A stretch of DNA of 64,000 nucleotides. Source: Microbispora triticiradicis. Lineage in GTDB: Bacteria > Actinomycetota > Actinomycetes > Streptosporangiales > Streptosporangiaceae. Of the stretch, positions 1-11,239 are shown piece after piece; position 1 is the stretch's first letter; each line of letters starts with the position of its first letter. The stretch is taken from the NCBI GenBank assembly GCA_003260025.2, contig QFZU02000187.1:1-64000 (forward strand), written 5' to 3'. The position numbers were made by a program, and so were the translations under genes. The notes below the pieces were generated by a model. That model was not told where the DNA came from and did not search any database. It saw only the letters and a list, made by a program, of their open reading frames with translations.

Positions 1-1
1 C

Positions 2-3000
2 GCGCACGCCCACCGCGCGGTGGTGCTCGCCGACGGGCGCGCCGCGGCGGAGCGCGGCCTGGCCGCGCTGGCCGCCGCGGACACCGTCGACCCCGGCGTG
101 GCCGATCTCGTCACCGGAGTGACCGGGACCGGCGGGCAGACCGCGTTCCTGTTCACCGGGCAGGGCAGCCAGCGTCCCGGCATGGGCCGCGAGCTGTACG
201 AGGCGTTCCCGGTCTTCGCGGAGGCGTTCGACGCCGTGCTCGCCGAGCTGGACCGGCACCTGGACCGGCAGCCCGATCACCACGGTGACCGGCCGCTGCG
301 CGAGGTGCTGTGGGGCGAGGACGGCGATCTGGTCAACCAGACGGTGTACGCCCAGAGCGGCCTGTTCGCGCTGGAGGTGGCGCTCTACCGGCTGCTCGAA
401 TCCTGGGGGGTGCGGCCCGACTATCTCGCCGGGCACTCGATCGGCGAGCTCGCCGCGGCCCACGTCGCCGGGGTGCTCTCCCTTCCCGACGCCGCCGCGC
501 TGGTGGCGGCCCGCGGCGCGCTGATGCAGGCGCTGCCGCCCGGCGGCGCGATGGTCGCGGTCGCGGCCACCGAGGACGAGGTGACACCACTGCTGACCGG
601 CCGGGCCGGCATCGCGGCGGTCAACGCGCCCGACTCGGTCGTGCTCTCCGGCGACGAGGCCGAGGTGCTCGCCATCGCGGCCGAGCTGGCGGCGGCGGGA
701 CGCAAGACCACCCGGCTGCGGGTCTCGCACGCCTTCCACTCGCCGCTCATGGAGCCGATGCTGGACGGCCTGCGCGCGGTCGCCGCGTCGCTCACGTACA
801 CGGCCCCGGCGATTCCGGTCGTCTCGACGGTCACCGGCGAGGTCGTCGGCGCGGAGCTGTGCACCCCGGACTACTGGGTCGACCAGGTCCGGCGCCCGGT
901 CCGCTTCGCCGCGGCCGTCTCGGCCCTGGCGGCGGCGGGCGTCACCCGCTTCACCGAACTCGGCCCGGACGGCGTGCTCACCGCCCTGGCCCAGCGGAGC
1001 GCGCCGGACACCGCGCTGTTCACGGCCACCGCCCGGCGCGACCGGCCCGAGCCGGCCGCCGTCCTGACCGCGCTCGCCCGCCTGCACTCCGGCGGCGTCC
1101 CCGTCGACTGGCGGGCGTTCTTCGCCGGAACCGGCGCACGGCAGGTGGACCTGCCGACCTATCCCTTCGAGAACAGCCGGTTCTGGCTCGACGCGCCGCA
1201 GGTCGCCGCCGACGCGACCGGGCTCGGCCAGCAGGCGTCCACGCATCCGCTGCTGTCGGCCGTCGTGGCCATGCCCGACGACCGGGTGGTGCTGACCGGG
1301 CGGCTGTCCACGGCCACCCAGCCCTGGCTGGCCGACCACCGGGTGCGGGGCCGGATCCTGCTGCCCGGCAGCGGCCTGGTCGAGCTCGCCCTGCGCGCCG
1401 GTCAGGAGGTGGGCTGCGGCACCGTCGCCGAGCTGATCATGGAGGCGCCGCTCGTCGTGCCCGGCCGCGGCGCACTGGCGCTGCAGGTCACCGTGGAACC
1501 GCCGGACTCCGCCGGGGCGCGGGCGATCCACATCCACACCCGGCCCGAGGACGGCGGCGGGTGGACGCGGCACGCGACCGGCACGCTCACCGCCGAGGAC
1601 GATCCCGCCCTCGCCGAGGCCGCCGCCGATCTCACCCAGTGGCCGCCGCCCGGCGCCGCCGAGACGGCGATCACCGGCGGCTACGACCTGCTGGCCGCCC
1701 GCGGATACGAGTACGGCCCGGCGTTCCAGGGGCTGCGCGCGGCCTGGCGCGACGGCGACGACGTCTACGCCGAGGTCGCCCTGCCCGAGCGGGCCGCGGC
1801 CGACGCGCGGAGGTTCGGCCTGCACCCGGCGCTGCTCGACGCGACCTTCCACGCCGACCTGCTAGACGAGCAGGGCCTGCGGGAAGGCCGCACGGTCATC
1901 CCGTTCGCCTGGACCGGCACGACCCTGCACACGGGTGGCGCCACCGCGCTGCGGGTGCACATCCGCAGGCTGCGCGGCGACGAACTGTCCACCATGACAC
2001 TGGCCGACGACAGGGGCCGTACGGTCGCCACGGTGCGGCGGCTCGCCGCGCGGGAGGTGACCGGGACGGCCGGCGGCGACCCGCGGGGCGGGTCGGTCCT
2101 GCGGCTCGAATGGCGCGACCTGCCGCTGGAGGGGGCGACGGCCGGGACCGCACCGGTGCTGGCCGGGGCCGACCACTTCGGTCTCGCGCGGCGCGCCGGC
2201 GGCGCGCACGACGGCCTCGCCGCCCTGGTGTCGGCGATCGACGCCGGAGCCCCCGTGCCCGACCTGGTGATCCACCAGTGCCTCGCCGAGCCCGCCGAGG
2301 TCCCCGTACGGACCCGGGCGGCCGTCCACGAGGTGCTGGACGTGCTGCGCTCCTGGCTGGCCGACGAGCGCCTCGCCGCCTCCCGGCTGGTGATCCTCAC
2401 CAGGCACGCCGTCGGCGACGCGGACGGGACCGAGGGGCTGGCCCACGCGCCGGTCTGGGGCCTGGTCCGCGCGGCCCAGCAGGAGAACCCGGGCCGGTTC
2501 GTGCTCGTCGACACCGACGGCACCCCGGCGTCGACGGCCGTGCTGCTGCCCGCGATCCGGTCCGGGGAGGCGGAGATCATGCTGCGGCAGGGCGTCGCCC
2601 GCGTTCCCCGGCTGGCCCCGGCGACCGCGGACCGCGAGACGCCGCCGTGGGACCCGGACGGCACCGTGCTCGTCACCGGCGGCGCCGGCGGCCTCGGCGC
2701 GCACCTCGCCCGGCACCTCGTCACCGCGCACGGCGTGCGGCACCTGCTGCTGACCAGCCGCCGCGGCCGGGACACCGAGGAGGCGCGGCGCCTGGAGCGC
2801 GAGCTGACCGGCCTCGGCGCGGAGGTGACGATCGCGGCGTGCGACGTGGCCGACCGGGCCGCGCTGGCCGGCGTGCTCGCCGCGATCCCGCCGGACCGGC
2901 CGCTGCGCGCGGTGGTCCACGCGGCCGGCGTGATGGACAACGCGCTGATCGGGTCGCTGACGCCCGCGCAGGTCGAGGCGGTGCTGCGGCCCAAGGTCGA

Positions 3001-3850
3001 CGGCGCCTGGCACCTGCACGAGCTCACCGCCGATGCCGATCTGACCGCCTTCGTGCTGTTCTCCTCGTTCGCCGGACTGCTGATCGGCGCCGGGCAGGGC
3101 AACTACGCCGCGGCCAACCGCTTCCTCGACGCCCTCGCCGCCCATCGGGCGGCCTCCGGACGGCCCGCGACGTCACTGGCCTTCCCGCTCTGGGCGACGC
3201 GGACCGGGCTCGGCGGCGAGGCCGTCGACGGGGAGTCGGAGGAGCGCCGGATGGCCGCGCTCGGCATGCCCGCCCTGTCGACCGAGGACGGGCTGGCGCT
3301 GATCGACGCCGCGCTGACCCGGCCGGACGCGGTGCTGGTGCCGCTCCGGCTCGACCGGGCCGCGCTCGCCGCCGCGGAGTCCGTCCCGCCCATGCTGGCC
3401 GGATTCGTCCCCGCGAAGGCGCGGTCCGAGGCGGCGCGGCCGGCGGAGCGGACCCTCGCCGAGCGGCTGGCGGACGCCGGACCGGCCGACCGGGACCGGA
3501 TCCTGCTCGACCTGGTGCGGGCGGAGGTGGCGGCCGTGCGGCACGCCGACCCGGACGCGATCGACGTCGCCAGGGGCTTCACCGAGCTGGGCCTGGACTC
3601 GCTGGCCGCGATCGAACTGCGCAACCGGTTGTCGGCGGCCACCGGGCTGCGGCTGCCGGCGACGCTGATGTTCGACTATCCGAACCCGCGGGAGCTGTCC
3701 GGCTACCTGCGGGAGGAGCTGCTGCCCGGCCTGCCCGACGAGGCGTCTCCGGAGGAGGGGCAGGCGGAGCCGAGCCTGCCGACGATGCAGGAAATCAACG
3801 ATATGACGGTCAGCGACCTTGTGCGCGCGGCGTTGTCCGGGTCGAACTGA
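2..3850 (+). CDS. Type I modular polyketide synthase, 5'-truncated (AT-DH-KR-ACP)
   Basis: This is the 3' part of a modular PKS gene. The frame is already open at base 2, in the KS-AT linker ([13 protein letters not shown]), so the KS lies outside the window; 1282 residues are visible. Counting from base 2, the AT spans about residues 45-335, with GHSIGE near 144 and HAFHSPLME near 243, the signature of malonyl-CoA selection. The DH has the HxxxGxxxxP motif ([11 protein letters not shown]) near 446 and a second motif [10 protein letters not shown]. The KR has a Rossmann loop TGGAGGLG near 891, a catalytic Lys (RPKVDG), Ser (SSFAG) and Tyr (GNYAAAN). The ACP has GLDSLA near 1200. No ER is seen. 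The KR motif reads VMDN where B-type KRs have LDD, so stereochemistry is unclear. The predicted product of the module is a malonate-derived alkene unit. The C-terminal tail is probably a docking segment for the next protein, which starts 13 bp downstream. Confidence 0.95.
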   Translation, partial: AHAHRAVVLADGRAAAERGLAALAAADTVDPGVADLVTGVTGTGGQTAFLFTGQGSQRPGMGRELYEAFPVFAEAFDAVLAELDRHLDRQPDHHGDRPLREVLWGEDGDLVNQTVYAQSGLFALEVALYRLLESWGVRPDYLAGHSIGELAAAHVAGVLSLPDAAALVAARGALMQALPPGGAMVAVAATEDEVTPLLTGRAGIAAVNAPDSVVLSGDEAEVLAIAAELAAAGRKTTRLRVSHAFHSPLMEPMLDGLRAVAASLTYTAPAIPVVSTVTGEVVGAELCTPDYWVDQVRRPVRFAAAVSALAAAGVTRFTELGPDGVLTALAQRSAPDTALFTATARRDRPEPAAVLTALARLHSGGVPVDWRAFFAGTGARQVDLPTYPFENSRFWLDAPQVAADATGLGQQASTHPLLSAVVAMPDDRVVLTGRLSTATQPWLADHRVRGRILLPGSGLVELALRAGQEVGCGTVAELIMEAPLVVPGRGALALQVTVEPPDSAGARAIHIHTRPEDGGGWTRHATGTLTAEDDPALAEAAADLTQWPPPGAAETAITGGYDLLAARGYEYGPAFQGLRAAWRDGDDVYAEVALPERAAADARRFGLHPALLDATFHADLLDEQGLREGRTVIPFAWTGTTLHTGGATALRVHIRRLRGDELSTMTLADDRGRTVATVRRLAAREVTGTAGGDPRGGSVLRLEWRDLPLEGATAGTAPVLAGADHFGLARRAGGAHDGLAALVSAIDAGAPVPDLVIHQCLAEPAEVPVRTRAAVHEVLDVLRSWLADERLAASRLVILTRHAVGDADGTEGLAHAPVWGLVRAAQQENPGRFVLVDTDGTPASTAVLLPAIRSGEAEIMLRQGVARVPRLAPATADRETPPWDPDGTVLVTGGAGGLGAHLARHLVTAHGVRHLLLTSRRGRDTEEARRLERELTGLGAEVTIAACDVADRAALAGVLAAIPPDRPLRAVVHAAGVMDNALIGSLTPAQVEAVLRPKVDGAWHLHELTADADLTAFVLFSSFAGLLIGAGQGNYAAANRFLDALAAHRAASGRPATSLAFPLWATRTGLGGEAVDGESEERRMAALGMPALSTEDGLALIDAALTRPDAVLVPLRLDRAALAAAESVPPMLAGFVPAKARSEAARPAERTLAERLADAGPADRDRILLDLVRAEVAAVRHADPDAIDVARGFTELGLDSLAAIELRNRLSAATGLRLPATLMFDYPNPRELSGYLREELLPGLPDEASPEEGQAEPSLPTMQEINDMTVSDLVRAALSGSN

Positions 3851-3863
3851 GCAGGAGGGGTAC

Positions 3864-6800
3864 ATGGACGTCCCGGTTGAGGAGATTGTCGCGGCGCTGC
3901 GGAAATCTCTGCTGGACAACGAGGCGTTGCGGCAGCGCAACGCGGAACTCGCGGCGGCGGCGACCGAGCCGATCGCGATCATCGGTATGGCGTGCCGGTA
4001 TCCGGGCGGGGTCACCACGCCTGAGGAGCTGTTCCAGCTCGCCGTGGACGGCAGGGACGGGGTGTCCGCCTTCCCGGCCGACCGGGGCTGGGACCTGGAG
4101 GGCCTGTACGACCCGGAGCCCGGCAAACCCGGCCACAGCATCGCCCGGGAGGGCGGGTTCCTCTACGACGCGGCGGACTTCGACGCCGACTTCTTCGGCA
4201 TCTCGCCGCGCGAGGCGCTGACGCTGGACCCGCAGCAACGGCTCCTGCTGGAGGTGAGCTGGGAGGCCTTCGAACGGGCCGGCATCGACCCGGCCTCGCT
4301 GAACGGCAGCACCACCGGCGTGTTCGGCGGCGTGATGTACCACGACTACGGGTTCGGCACCAGCGGCGGCAGCGACGTCACCGGCCGGGTGGCGTTCACC
4401 CTCGGCCTGCAGGGCCCGGCGGTCACGATCGACACGGCCTGCTCGTCGTCGCTGGTCGCCGTCCACCTGGCCGCCCAGGCGCTGCGGACGGGGGAGTGCT
4501 CGCTCGCGCTGGCCGGCGGCGTGACCGTGATGGCCAACCCGGACATGTTCGTCTTCTTCAACACCCAGCGCGGCCTGGCCAGGGACGGCCGGTGCAAGTC
4601 GTTCTCCGCCGACGCGGACGGCACGGGCTGCTCCGAGGGCGCCGGCGTCGTGCTGCTGGAGACCCTCTCGAACGCGCGCCGCAACGGGCATCCGGTGCTC
4701 GCCGTGCTGCGCGGGTCGGCGATCAACTCCGACGGCGCGTCCAGCGGGATGACCACCCCGAACGGGCCGTCCCAGCAGCGGGTGATCCGCCAGGCGCTGC
4801 GCAACGCCGGGCTCTCCCCGGCCGACGTGGACGTGGTCGAGGCACACGGCACCGGCACCACCCTCGGCGACCCGATCGAGGCGCAGGCCCTGCTCGCCAC
4901 CTACGGCAGGCAGCGGCCCGAGGACGGCTCACCCCTGCTGATCGGCTCGATCAAGTCGAACCTCGGTCACACCCAGGCCGCGGCGGGCGTCGCCGGGGTC
5001 ATCAAGATGGTGCAGGCGCTGCGCAACGGGGTGCTCCCGAAGATCCTCCACCTCGACGAGCCGACCCCGCACGTGGACTGGTCGGCCGGCCGGGCGGAGC
5101 CGCTGCGGGAGGTGCGGCAGTGGCCGGCCGGCGAGCGGCCGCGCTACGCGGGGGTGTCGTCGTTCGGGATGAGCGGGACCAACGCGCACGTCATCATCGG
5201 CGAGGCCCCGGAGGAGCCGCCCGCGCCCGCCCGCGTGCCCCTGCCGGTCGTCCCCCTGCTCGTGTCCGCCCGTACGGAGGAGAGCCTGCGCGCACAGGCC
5301 GGTTCGCTGCGGACCCGCCTGGTCGCCGAGCCGGCCGCCGTGTCGGCGCCGGACCTGCTCGACATCTCCGCCACCCTGGCCACCGGCCGGGCCGTCCACG
5401 AACACCGCGCCGTCGTGATCGCCGCGGACCGGGACGAGGCGGTGGCGGGGCTGTCCGCGCTCGCCGACGGCGGCGCCCGGCCGAACCTGTGGCGCGGCGA
5501 GGCCGCCGCGCACCGCACCGCCTTCCTGTTCGCCGGGCAGGGGACGCAGCGGCTCGGCATGGGGCGGGAGCTGCACGGCACGTTCGGGGTCTTCGCGTCG
5601 GCGTTCGACGAGGCGGTCGCCGCGCTGGAGGGCTGGCTGGCCCGCCCGCTGCGGGAGGTCGTCTGGGGCGGCGACGCGGAGGCGCTGGCCCGGACCGGGT
5701 CCGCCCAGCCGGCGCTGTTCGCGCTGGAGGTCGCGCTCTACCGGCTGCTGGAGTCGTTCGGCGTGACGCCGGACTACCTCGCCGGCCACTCGATCGGCGA
5801 ACTGGCCGCGGCCCACGTCGCCGGTGTGCTGTCCCTGTCCGACGCGGCGCGGCTCGTCGCGGCGCGCGGGACGCTCATGCAGGCGCTGCCCCCGGGCGGC
5901 GCGATGATCGCCGTCGCGGCGGCCGAGGAGGAGGTGCTGCCCCTGCTCACCGGCCGGGTCGGCGTCGCCGCCGTCAACGGCCCGGGCTCCGTCGTCGTCT
6001 CCGGCGACGCGGAAGAGGCGGAGGCGATCGCCGCCCACTTCGCCGCCCTCGGCCGCAAGACCAGCAGGCTCCGCGTGTCGCACGCGTTCCACTCGCCGCT
6101 GATGGAGCCGATGCTCGCCGAGTACGCGGCGGTCGCGGGCGAGATCGCGTACGGCGAGCCGCGCGTCCCCGTCGTGTCCACGGTGACCGGCGAACCGGCG
6201 CCCGCCGGCACCTGGTCGGCGGACTACTGGGTGCGGCACGCGCGGGACGCGGTCCGCTTCGCCGACGCTGTCCGCTTCCTGGCCGGCGCCGGAGCCGACC
6301 GGTTCGTCGAGATCGGCCCGGACGGCGCGCTCGCCGGCCTGGCGGGGGAGATGCTCGAACCCGGCCGGGCCGAGACCGTCGCCCTGCTCGCCCGCACCGT
6401 GCCGGAGACCCGGGCACTGCTCACCGCCCTCGGCCGCCTGCACACCGGCGGCGTGCCCGTCTCCTGGCCCGCGTTGTTCGAGGGCCGCGGCGCGCGCGTG
6501 GCGGACCTGCCGACCACCGCCTTCACCCGCCGCCGCTACTGGTCCGACGAGGAGTGCGGCACGACCGCGAACGCGACGGGCCTCGGGCAGCGGGCCGTCG
6601 ACCATCCGCTGCTCACCGCGGTGGTCGCCGTGCCGGACACCGGCGGGCTGCTGCTGACCGGGCGGCTGTCCGCGCAGGCCCAGCCGTGGGTGCCCGACCA
6701 CGCCATCTCCGGCACCGTGCTGTTCCCCGGGACCGGCCTCGTCGAGCTCGCGATCGCCGCGGGCGACCACGTCGGCTGCCCCACCCTGGACGAGTTCACC

Positions 6801-9137
6801 CTGCACGCGCCGCTGGTGCTCGGCGACGCGCCGGTCGAGGTGCAGGTGAGTCTCGGCGCGGCGGACGACACCGGCCGCCGGGCGGTGACCGTCTACTCCA
6901 GGACCGCGGGCGGGCCGCTCGACGCTCCCTGGACCCGGCACGCGCAGGGCGTGCTCTCGGCGGCGGTCGCGCCGGCGCCCGAGCCGGAGCTCGCCGAGTG
7001 GCCGCCGCCCGGCGCGGCTCCGGTGGACCTGGACCGCGCGTACGAGCGTCTCGCCGACCGGGGGTACGACTACGGCCCGGCGTTCCAGGGCCTGCGGGGC
7101 GCCTGGCGGGACGGCGACGACTGGTTCGCCGAGGTCGTGCTGCCCGAGCACGTGGCACCGGGCCGGTTCGGCATCCACCCGGCGCTGCTCGACGCCGCGA
7201 TGCACGCCGACCTGCTGGACGAGGACAGCGCGGGGCAGACCCTCCTGCCGTACGCGTGGACGGGGGTGTCGCTGCACGCGACGGGAGCCTCCGCGCTGCG
7301 GGTGCGGATCCGCCGCCAGGGCCGCGAGGAGGTCACCGGGGTCCTGGTGGCCGACTGGTCCGGGCGGCCGGTGCTGTCGGTGGACGCGCTGGTCTCCCGC
7401 GCCGTGGACGCCGGCGCGCTGCGCACGCCGACCGGCGCGGAGCTGCTGCGGGTGGAGTGGGCGAGGCCGGACGTCCCGCCGCCGGGCGCGGACGCGGTCC
7501 CCGTCGTGGACGACCTGTCCGAGCTGGGCGCGAGCGTGCCCGAGGTGGTGGCCTTCCGGTGCTTCGGCGACGGCGGCGACACCGCGGACGTGCCCGCCGC
7601 CGTACGGGCCGCCTGCGGGCGGGCTCTCGGCGCGGTCCAGGCGTGGCTGGCCGACCGGCGGTACGCCGACTCCCGGCTGGTCCTGCTGACCCGGAACGGC
7701 GTCCGCGTCCACGACGAGGCGATCGACGTCGGCCAGGCGCCCGTGTGGGGCCTGGCGCGGGCCGCGGCGGCGGAGAACCACGGCCGGTTCGCCGTGGTCG
7801 ACGTCGACGCGGAGGCCGGCGAGCGGGTGATCGCCGCCGCCGCGGCGTCCGGCGAGCCGGAGGTCGCGGTGCGGGGCGGGGAGATCCTGGTGCCCAGGCT
7901 CGCCCGCGTGCCCGCACCCGTGACCGCCGACGCTCTCGCGGCCGAGGACAGGACCCCATGGCCGGCCACGGGGACGGTGCTGATCACCGGCGGCACGGGC
8001 GGGCTCGGCGCAGTGATCGCCCGGCACCTGGTCGCCGAGCACGGCGTGCGGAGCCTGCTGCTCGCCGGCAGGCGCGGCCCCGCCGCGCCCGGCGCGGCGG
8101 AACTGGCCGAGGAGCTGCGCGCGCTCGGCGCGGAGGTGTCCGTGGCCGCCTGCGACGTGTCGGACCGGGACGCCGTCGCGGCGCTGCTCGCCGAGGTCCC
8201 GCACGAGCGCCCGCTGACCGGCGTCGTGCACGCGGCGGGCGTCGCGGAGAACGCCCTGATCAACACGATCGCCCCGGCCGACGTCGACCTGTCGCTGCGA
8301 GCCAAGGCCGACGGGGCGTGGCACCTGCACGAGCTGACCGCCGGGCTGGACCTGTCGGCGTTCGTCCTCGTCTCCTCGGCCGGCGGCCAGGTGCTCGCCG
8401 CCGGACAGGCCGGCTACGCCGCGGCGAACGTCTTCCTCGACGCGCTGGCCGTCCACCGTACGGCGGCGGGCCTGCCCGCGACGTCCATGGCGTTCGGGCT
8501 GTGGGACGTCGACACCGGCCTGAGCACGGGGCTCGGCGAGGCCGACCGGCAGCGGATGCGGCGGCAGGGACTGCCGCCGTTGTCACCCTCCGACGGGCTG
8601 GCGCTGTTCGACGCCGCGCTGGGCGCCGGAACCCCGGCGCTGGTGCCGTTGCGGGTGGACCAGACCGCGCTTGACGCCCGCACCGACGAGGTGCCCGCGC
8701 TGCTGCGCGGCCTGCGCAGCCGGAGGATCCGGCGGGTGGCCGCCGAGGCGGACGGCCGACCGGCCGCCTCGGACCTCGCCGCGAGCCTGGCCGAGCTGGC
8801 CCCGGCCGACCGCGAGCGGGTGGTGCTCGACCTGGTGCGCACCCACGCCGCGGCCGTGCTCGGCCACGACAGGAACACGGCGATCGGCCCGGACCGCGGC
8901 TTCCTCGACCTCGGCTTCGACTCGCTGAGCGCGCTGGAGCTGCGGAACCGGCTCAACACGGCGACCGGGCACCGGCTGCCCCCCACGCTCATCTTCGACT
9001 ACCCGACGGCCGCGGCGGTCGCCCGCCACCTGGTGGACCTCTTCGCCGCCAAGCTCCCGGCGCCGGAGGTCGATCTCGGCTCGGCCACCGCCGACGAACT
9101 GTTCGCGATCCTCGACAACGAGCTTGAGACGCTGTAA
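3864..9137 (+). CDS. Type I modular polyketide synthase, one module (KS-AT-DH-KR-ACP)
   Basis: Complete single-module PKS of 1757 residues. The ATG at 3864 follows the ribosome site AGGAGGGG. The N-terminus ([20 protein letters not shown]) is a coiled-coil docking helix of the kind that receives an upstream PKS tail. The KS has catalytic Cys193 (DTACSSSL) and the two histidines in [12 protein letters not shown] and [10 protein letters not shown]. The AT has GHSIGE near 640 and HAFHSPLME, predicting malonyl-CoA. The DH has [11 protein letters not shown] near 946. The KR has TGGTGGLG near 1373, with Lys, Ser, Tyr and Asn present. The ACP has GFDSLS near 1687. All catalytic residues I looked for are present. 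Like the preceding module it should add two carbons and leave a double bond. The protein ends in a short acidic tail (ILDNELETL) with no thioesterase, so the chain is either passed to a protein encoded elsewhere or released in trans. A strong terminator follows. Confidence 0.96.
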   Translation: MDVPVEEIVAALRKSLLDNEALRQRNAELAAAATEPIAIIGMACRYPGGVTTPEELFQLAVDGRDGVSAFPADRGWDLEGLYDPEPGKPGHSIAREGGFLYDAADFDADFFGISPREALTLDPQQRLLLEVSWEAFERAGIDPASLNGSTTGVFGGVMYHDYGFGTSGGSDVTGRVAFTLGLQGPAVTIDTACSSSLVAVHLAAQALRTGECSLALAGGVTVMANPDMFVFFNTQRGLARDGRCKSFSADADGTGCSEGAGVVLLETLSNARRNGHPVLAVLRGSAINSDGASSGMTTPNGPSQQRVIRQALRNAGLSPADVDVVEAHGTGTTLGDPIEAQALLATYGRQRPEDGSPLLIGSIKSNLGHTQAAAGVAGVIKMVQALRNGVLPKILHLDEPTPHVDWSAGRAEPLREVRQWPAGERPRYAGVSSFGMSGTNAHVIIGEAPEEPPAPARVPLPVVPLLVSARTEESLRAQAGSLRTRLVAEPAAVSAPDLLDISATLATGRAVHEHRAVVIAADRDEAVAGLSALADGGARPNLWRGEAAAHRTAFLFAGQGTQRLGMGRELHGTFGVFASAFDEAVAALEGWLARPLREVVWGGDAEALARTGSAQPALFALEVALYRLLESFGVTPDYLAGHSIGELAAAHVAGVLSLSDAARLVAARGTLMQALPPGGAMIAVAAAEEEVLPLLTGRVGVAAVNGPGSVVVSGDAEEAEAIAAHFAALGRKTSRLRVSHAFHSPLMEPMLAEYAAVAGEIAYGEPRVPVVSTVTGEPAPAGTWSADYWVRHARDAVRFADAVRFLAGAGADRFVEIGPDGALAGLAGEMLEPGRAETVALLARTVPETRALLTALGRLHTGGVPVSWPALFEGRGARVADLPTTAFTRRRYWSDEECGTTANATGLGQRAVDHPLLTAVVAVPDTGGLLLTGRLSAQAQPWVPDHAISGTVLFPGTGLVELAIAAGDHVGCPTLDEFTLHAPLVLGDAPVEVQVSLGAADDTGRRAVTVYSRTAGGPLDAPWTRHAQGVLSAAVAPAPEPELAEWPPPGAAPVDLDRAYERLADRGYDYGPAFQGLRGAWRDGDDWFAEVVLPEHVAPGRFGIHPALLDAAMHADLLDEDSAGQTLLPYAWTGVSLHATGASALRVRIRRQGREEVTGVLVADWSGRPVLSVDALVSRAVDAGALRTPTGAELLRVEWARPDVPPPGADAVPVVDDLSELGASVPEVVAFRCFGDGGDTADVPAAVRAACGRALGAVQAWLADRRYADSRLVLLTRNGVRVHDEAIDVGQAPVWGLARAAAAENHGRFAVVDVDAEAGERVIAAAAASGEPEVAVRGGEILVPRLARVPAPVTADALAAEDRTPWPATGTVLITGGTGGLGAVIARHLVAEHGVRSLLLAGRRGPAAPGAAELAEELRALGAEVSVAACDVSDRDAVAALLAEVPHERPLTGVVHAAGVAENALINTIAPADVDLSLRAKADGAWHLHELTAGLDLSAFVLVSSAGGQVLAAGQAGYAAANVFLDALAVHRTAAGLPATSMAFGLWDVDTGLSTGLGEADRQRMRRQGLPPLSPSDGLALFDAALGAGTPALVPLRVDQTALDARTDEVPALLRGLRSRRIRRVAAEADGRPAASDLAASLAELAPADRERVVLDLVRTHAAAVLGHDRNTAIGPDRGFLDLGFDSLSALELRNRLNTATGHRLPPTLIFDYPTAAAVARHLVDLFAAKLPAPEVDLGSATADELFAILDNELETL

Positions 9138-9157
9138 CCCATGGTCATGGCCCTGCC

Positions 9158-9187
9158 GGGCGCCCGCTCACCGAGCGGGCGCCCTTT
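9158..9187 (+). terminator. Rho-independent terminator after the PKS genes
   Basis: A 12-bp perfect inverted repeat (GGGCGCCCGCTC / GAGCGGGCGCCC, 3-nt loop) is followed by TTT. It starts 20 bp after the PKS stop codon and separates the PKS operon from the TetR gene. Confidence 0.85.
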
Positions 9188-9205
9188 GGCGGCCGCGGAT
9201 TTTTA

Positions 9206-9232
9206 CGTATGATTAAGACAACTGTATTAGAC
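9206..9232. promoter_or_regulatory. Putative operator of the TetR regulator (autoregulatory copy)
   Basis: The 11-mer CGTATGATTAA (9206-9216) and GTATTAGAC (9224-9232) lie just upstream of the TetR start chosen at 9251. The same two blocks, the second as its reverse complement GTCTAATAC, occur immediately before the MFS exporter at 12561-12583. The blocks are AT-rich in a very GC-rich genome. This is what a TetR protein controlling itself and an exporter would leave, but binding is inferred. Confidence 0.5.
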
Positions 9233-9250
9233 GGCGTAAGGATTTCGATT

Positions 9251-9865
9251 ATGGGACACCGCGAGGACCTGCTGGAGGGCGCCAAGCGCTGCCTGCGCGA
9301 GAAGGGGTACGCCCGTACCACGACCCGTGACATCGTGGCGGTCTCCAATACGAACCTCGCCTCGATCGGGTACCACTTCGGGTCGAAGGAGAACCTGCTC
9401 AACGAGGCGCTGATCGATGCCCTGGGGGAGTGGGGCAAGGAGCTGGAGGGCGCGCTCGCCGCGGCCATGAGCCAGGCCGGCGGCGCGCTGGAGCGGTTCG
9501 AGTCGATCTGGAGCCGCCTCGTCGAGTTGTTCGCCAACGACCGGGCCCTGTGCGCGGCGAACATCGAGGTGTTCGCGCAGATCGAGCATGTTCCGACCGT
9601 GCGCCAGGTGCTCGCCGACGGGCTGGAGCAGGGCAGGGAGGGCCTCGGCCGGCTGTTCGGCACGGTGAGCGAGGACACCGACCAGGAGACCGCCCGCGCC
9701 GTCGGGTCGTTCTACCAGGCCCTGGTCACCGGGGTCATGGTCCAGTGGCTGATCGACCCCGGCCGGGCGCCGTCCGGGCACGACCTCACCGCGGCGTTGC
9801 GTCAGATCGCCGCCGGCCTGATGTGGAACGGCGGCACCCGGGAGCCCGAACCCGAGCACGTCTGA
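9251..9865 (+). CDS. TetR/AcrR-family transcriptional regulator
   Basis: A 204-residue repressor with an N-terminal HTH (about residues 1-50: LREKGYARTTTRDIVA, then NTNLASIGYHFGSKENLL), the usual TetR recognition-helix pattern, followed by an all-helical ligand-binding region. I chose the ATG at 9251 because AAGGA lies 8 bp before it and it gives a standard TetR start. The ATG at 9209 would add 14 residues, has no ribosome site and sits inside the suspected operator. The gene stands between the PKS operon terminator and the convergent oxidoreductase genes. The motif it shares with the MFS exporter promoter suggests that it represses itself and the exporter and is released by the pathway product. 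The ligand is unknown. Confidence 0.9.
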   Translation: MGHREDLLEGAKRCLREKGYARTTTRDIVAVSNTNLASIGYHFGSKENLLNEALIDALGEWGKELEGALAAAMSQAGGALERFESIWSRLVELFANDRALCAANIEVFAQIEHVPTVRQVLADGLEQGREGLGRLFGTVSEDTDQETARAVGSFYQALVTGVMVQWLIDPGRAPSGHDLTAALRQIAAGLMWNGGTREPEPEHV

Positions 9866-9911
9866 GCGCCCGGGTACGTTCTCCCGAGCGCATTCGACCG
9901 CTGGCAACGAC

Positions 9912-9944
9912 AAAGGCCCGGAAGGTATCACCTTCCGGGCCTTT
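9912..9944. terminator. Bidirectional terminator between convergent genes
   Basis: A perfect 15-bp inverted repeat (AAAGGCCCGGAAGGT / ACCTTCCGGGCCTTT, loop ATC) gives an A-run on one side and a T-run on the other, so it can end transcripts from both the TetR gene and the minus-strand oxidoreductase. Confidence 0.92.
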
Positions 9945-9958
9945 GCCGTGCGACGTGG

Positions 9959-11236
9959 TCAGTCGTCCTCGTCGTCGGTGTTCTCCAGCATCTCCGCCTG
10001 CTCCGCGCTGATCACCACGTGGGAGACGTCGACGGTGGCCGGCTGGTGACGCGAGAGCGCGTCCTTGATCGGCACCTCGAGACGCGCGGCCTTGGCCGCG
10101 TCGAGCTCCTCGCGGCGCTCGGCGAACTCGGGCATGACCTCCCGGGCGAACAGCTCCAGCGACTCGCAGATGTGCTCGTGCTTGTTGGCGCCGATCTGCA
10201 CCTGGAAGATGATCTGGTCGACGCCGACCGCCTCGTACGACCGGACCAGCTCGCGCAGCTGGTCGGGCGTGCCGATGGCCTTGCGGAGGTTGTCGATGCG
10301 GGCGAGCAGGTCGGGGTCCATCTCGGCCCGGGTCTCCGGGGGCAGGTGCCGGCTGAAGCCGAAGGCGTCCCGGTTCTCCGCGAAGTCCTTGGCGATGTCG
10401 GTGGCGCCCGGCCGGTGCGCGCCGTGCATCCAGTAGTGCAGGAACGAGTACGCGAAGAAGTGGGCGCCGTGCACGCCGCGGTCCAGCGCCGTCTCCTCGT
10501 CCTCGTGGCACATGAACGGCATTACCAGCGCGAAGTTGGGGTTGACGGCGTAGCCGGCCGGCACGCACTCCTCGGAGGCGATCAGGTCGTAGTAGGTCTC
10601 GACGCGCTCCTTCGCCTCCTCGGGGGAGACGAACGCGAACGACAGCGCGCCCATGCCGTTGCGCGCCGCGTACTCCACCGTCTCGGGCGAGCTGCACGCG
10701 ACCCACAGCGGCGGGTGGGGCTTCTGCTTGGGCTTGGGCACCACGTTGCGCGGCGGGACGTTGATCCACTGGCCCTGGTGGCCGGTGAACGGCACCTCGG
10801 TGAGCATGCGGGTGATCACGTCGATCGCCTCCCGCCACTGCTCGCGCTTCTTGTCCCGCTCGACGTCGAAGGCGCCCACCTCGAGCTGGGTGCTGCCCTG
10901 GCCGCTGCCGAAGTCGACCCGGCCGCCGGAGATGAGGTCGAGGGTCGCCAGGCGCTCGGCCACGCGTACGGGGTGGTTCACGTTCGGGGGAATCGAGACG
11001 ATCCCGTGCGCGAGCCGGATGTTCTTCGTCCTCGCCGCGGCGGCGGCCAGGAAGACCTCGGGGGCGGCCGAGTGGGAGTACTCCTCCATGAAGTGGTGCT
11101 CGGTCTCCCACACGTAGTCGTAGCCGAGGCGGTCCGCGAGCTCGATCTGCTCAAGGGACTCCTTGAGCACCCGCTCCTCGCTGTCCTCGGTCCACGGCTT
11201 CGGCACCTGGTGGTGGTAGAACAACCCAAAGCGCAT
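9959..11236 (-). CDS. LLM-class (luciferase-like) flavin- or F420-dependent oxidoreductase
   Basis: A 425-residue TIM-barrel protein of the bacterial luciferase-like superfamily. The N-terminal strand (MRFGLFYHHQVPKPW), the segment YDYVWETEHHF and the region GGRVDFGSGQGSTQLE are typical for the group. The C-terminal part has GTPDQLRELVRSYEAVGVDQ, the usual late-barrel signature. It is longer than many family members, mainly through an acidic C-terminal tail ending in DDEDD. Members use reduced FMN or F420 for hydroxylation, epoxidation, Baeyer-Villiger or hydride-transfer reactions. I cannot tell which cofactor applies here. It is co-transcribed with the mycofactocin-coupled SDR, whose stop lies 3 bp upstream of this start. 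The pair sits beside PKS genes and is plausibly a tailoring step, though cluster membership is inferred from position. Confidence 0.9.
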   Translation of the reverse strand: MRFGLFYHHQVPKPWTEDSEERVLKESLEQIELADRLGYDYVWETEHHFMEEYSHSAAPEVFLAAAAARTKNIRLAHGIVSIPPNVNHPVRVAERLATLDLISGGRVDFGSGQGSTQLEVGAFDVERDKKREQWREAIDVITRMLTEVPFTGHQGQWINVPPRNVVPKPKQKPHPPLWVACSSPETVEYAARNGMGALSFAFVSPEEAKERVETYYDLIASEECVPAGYAVNPNFALVMPFMCHEDEETALDRGVHGAHFFAYSFLHYWMHGAHRPGATDIAKDFAENRDAFGFSRHLPPETRAEMDPDLLARIDNLRKAIGTPDQLRELVRSYEAVGVDQIIFQVQIGANKHEHICESLELFAREVMPEFAERREELDAAKAARLEVPIKDALSRHQPATVDVSHVVISAEQAEMLENTDDEDD

Positions 11237-11239
11237 GAC

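Noticed and set aside
310..4221. 1303-codon open frame overlapping the PKS in another frame
   Set aside because: It is an Arg/Gly/Ala-rich shadow with no domains; the PKS frame explains the sequence and codon bias.
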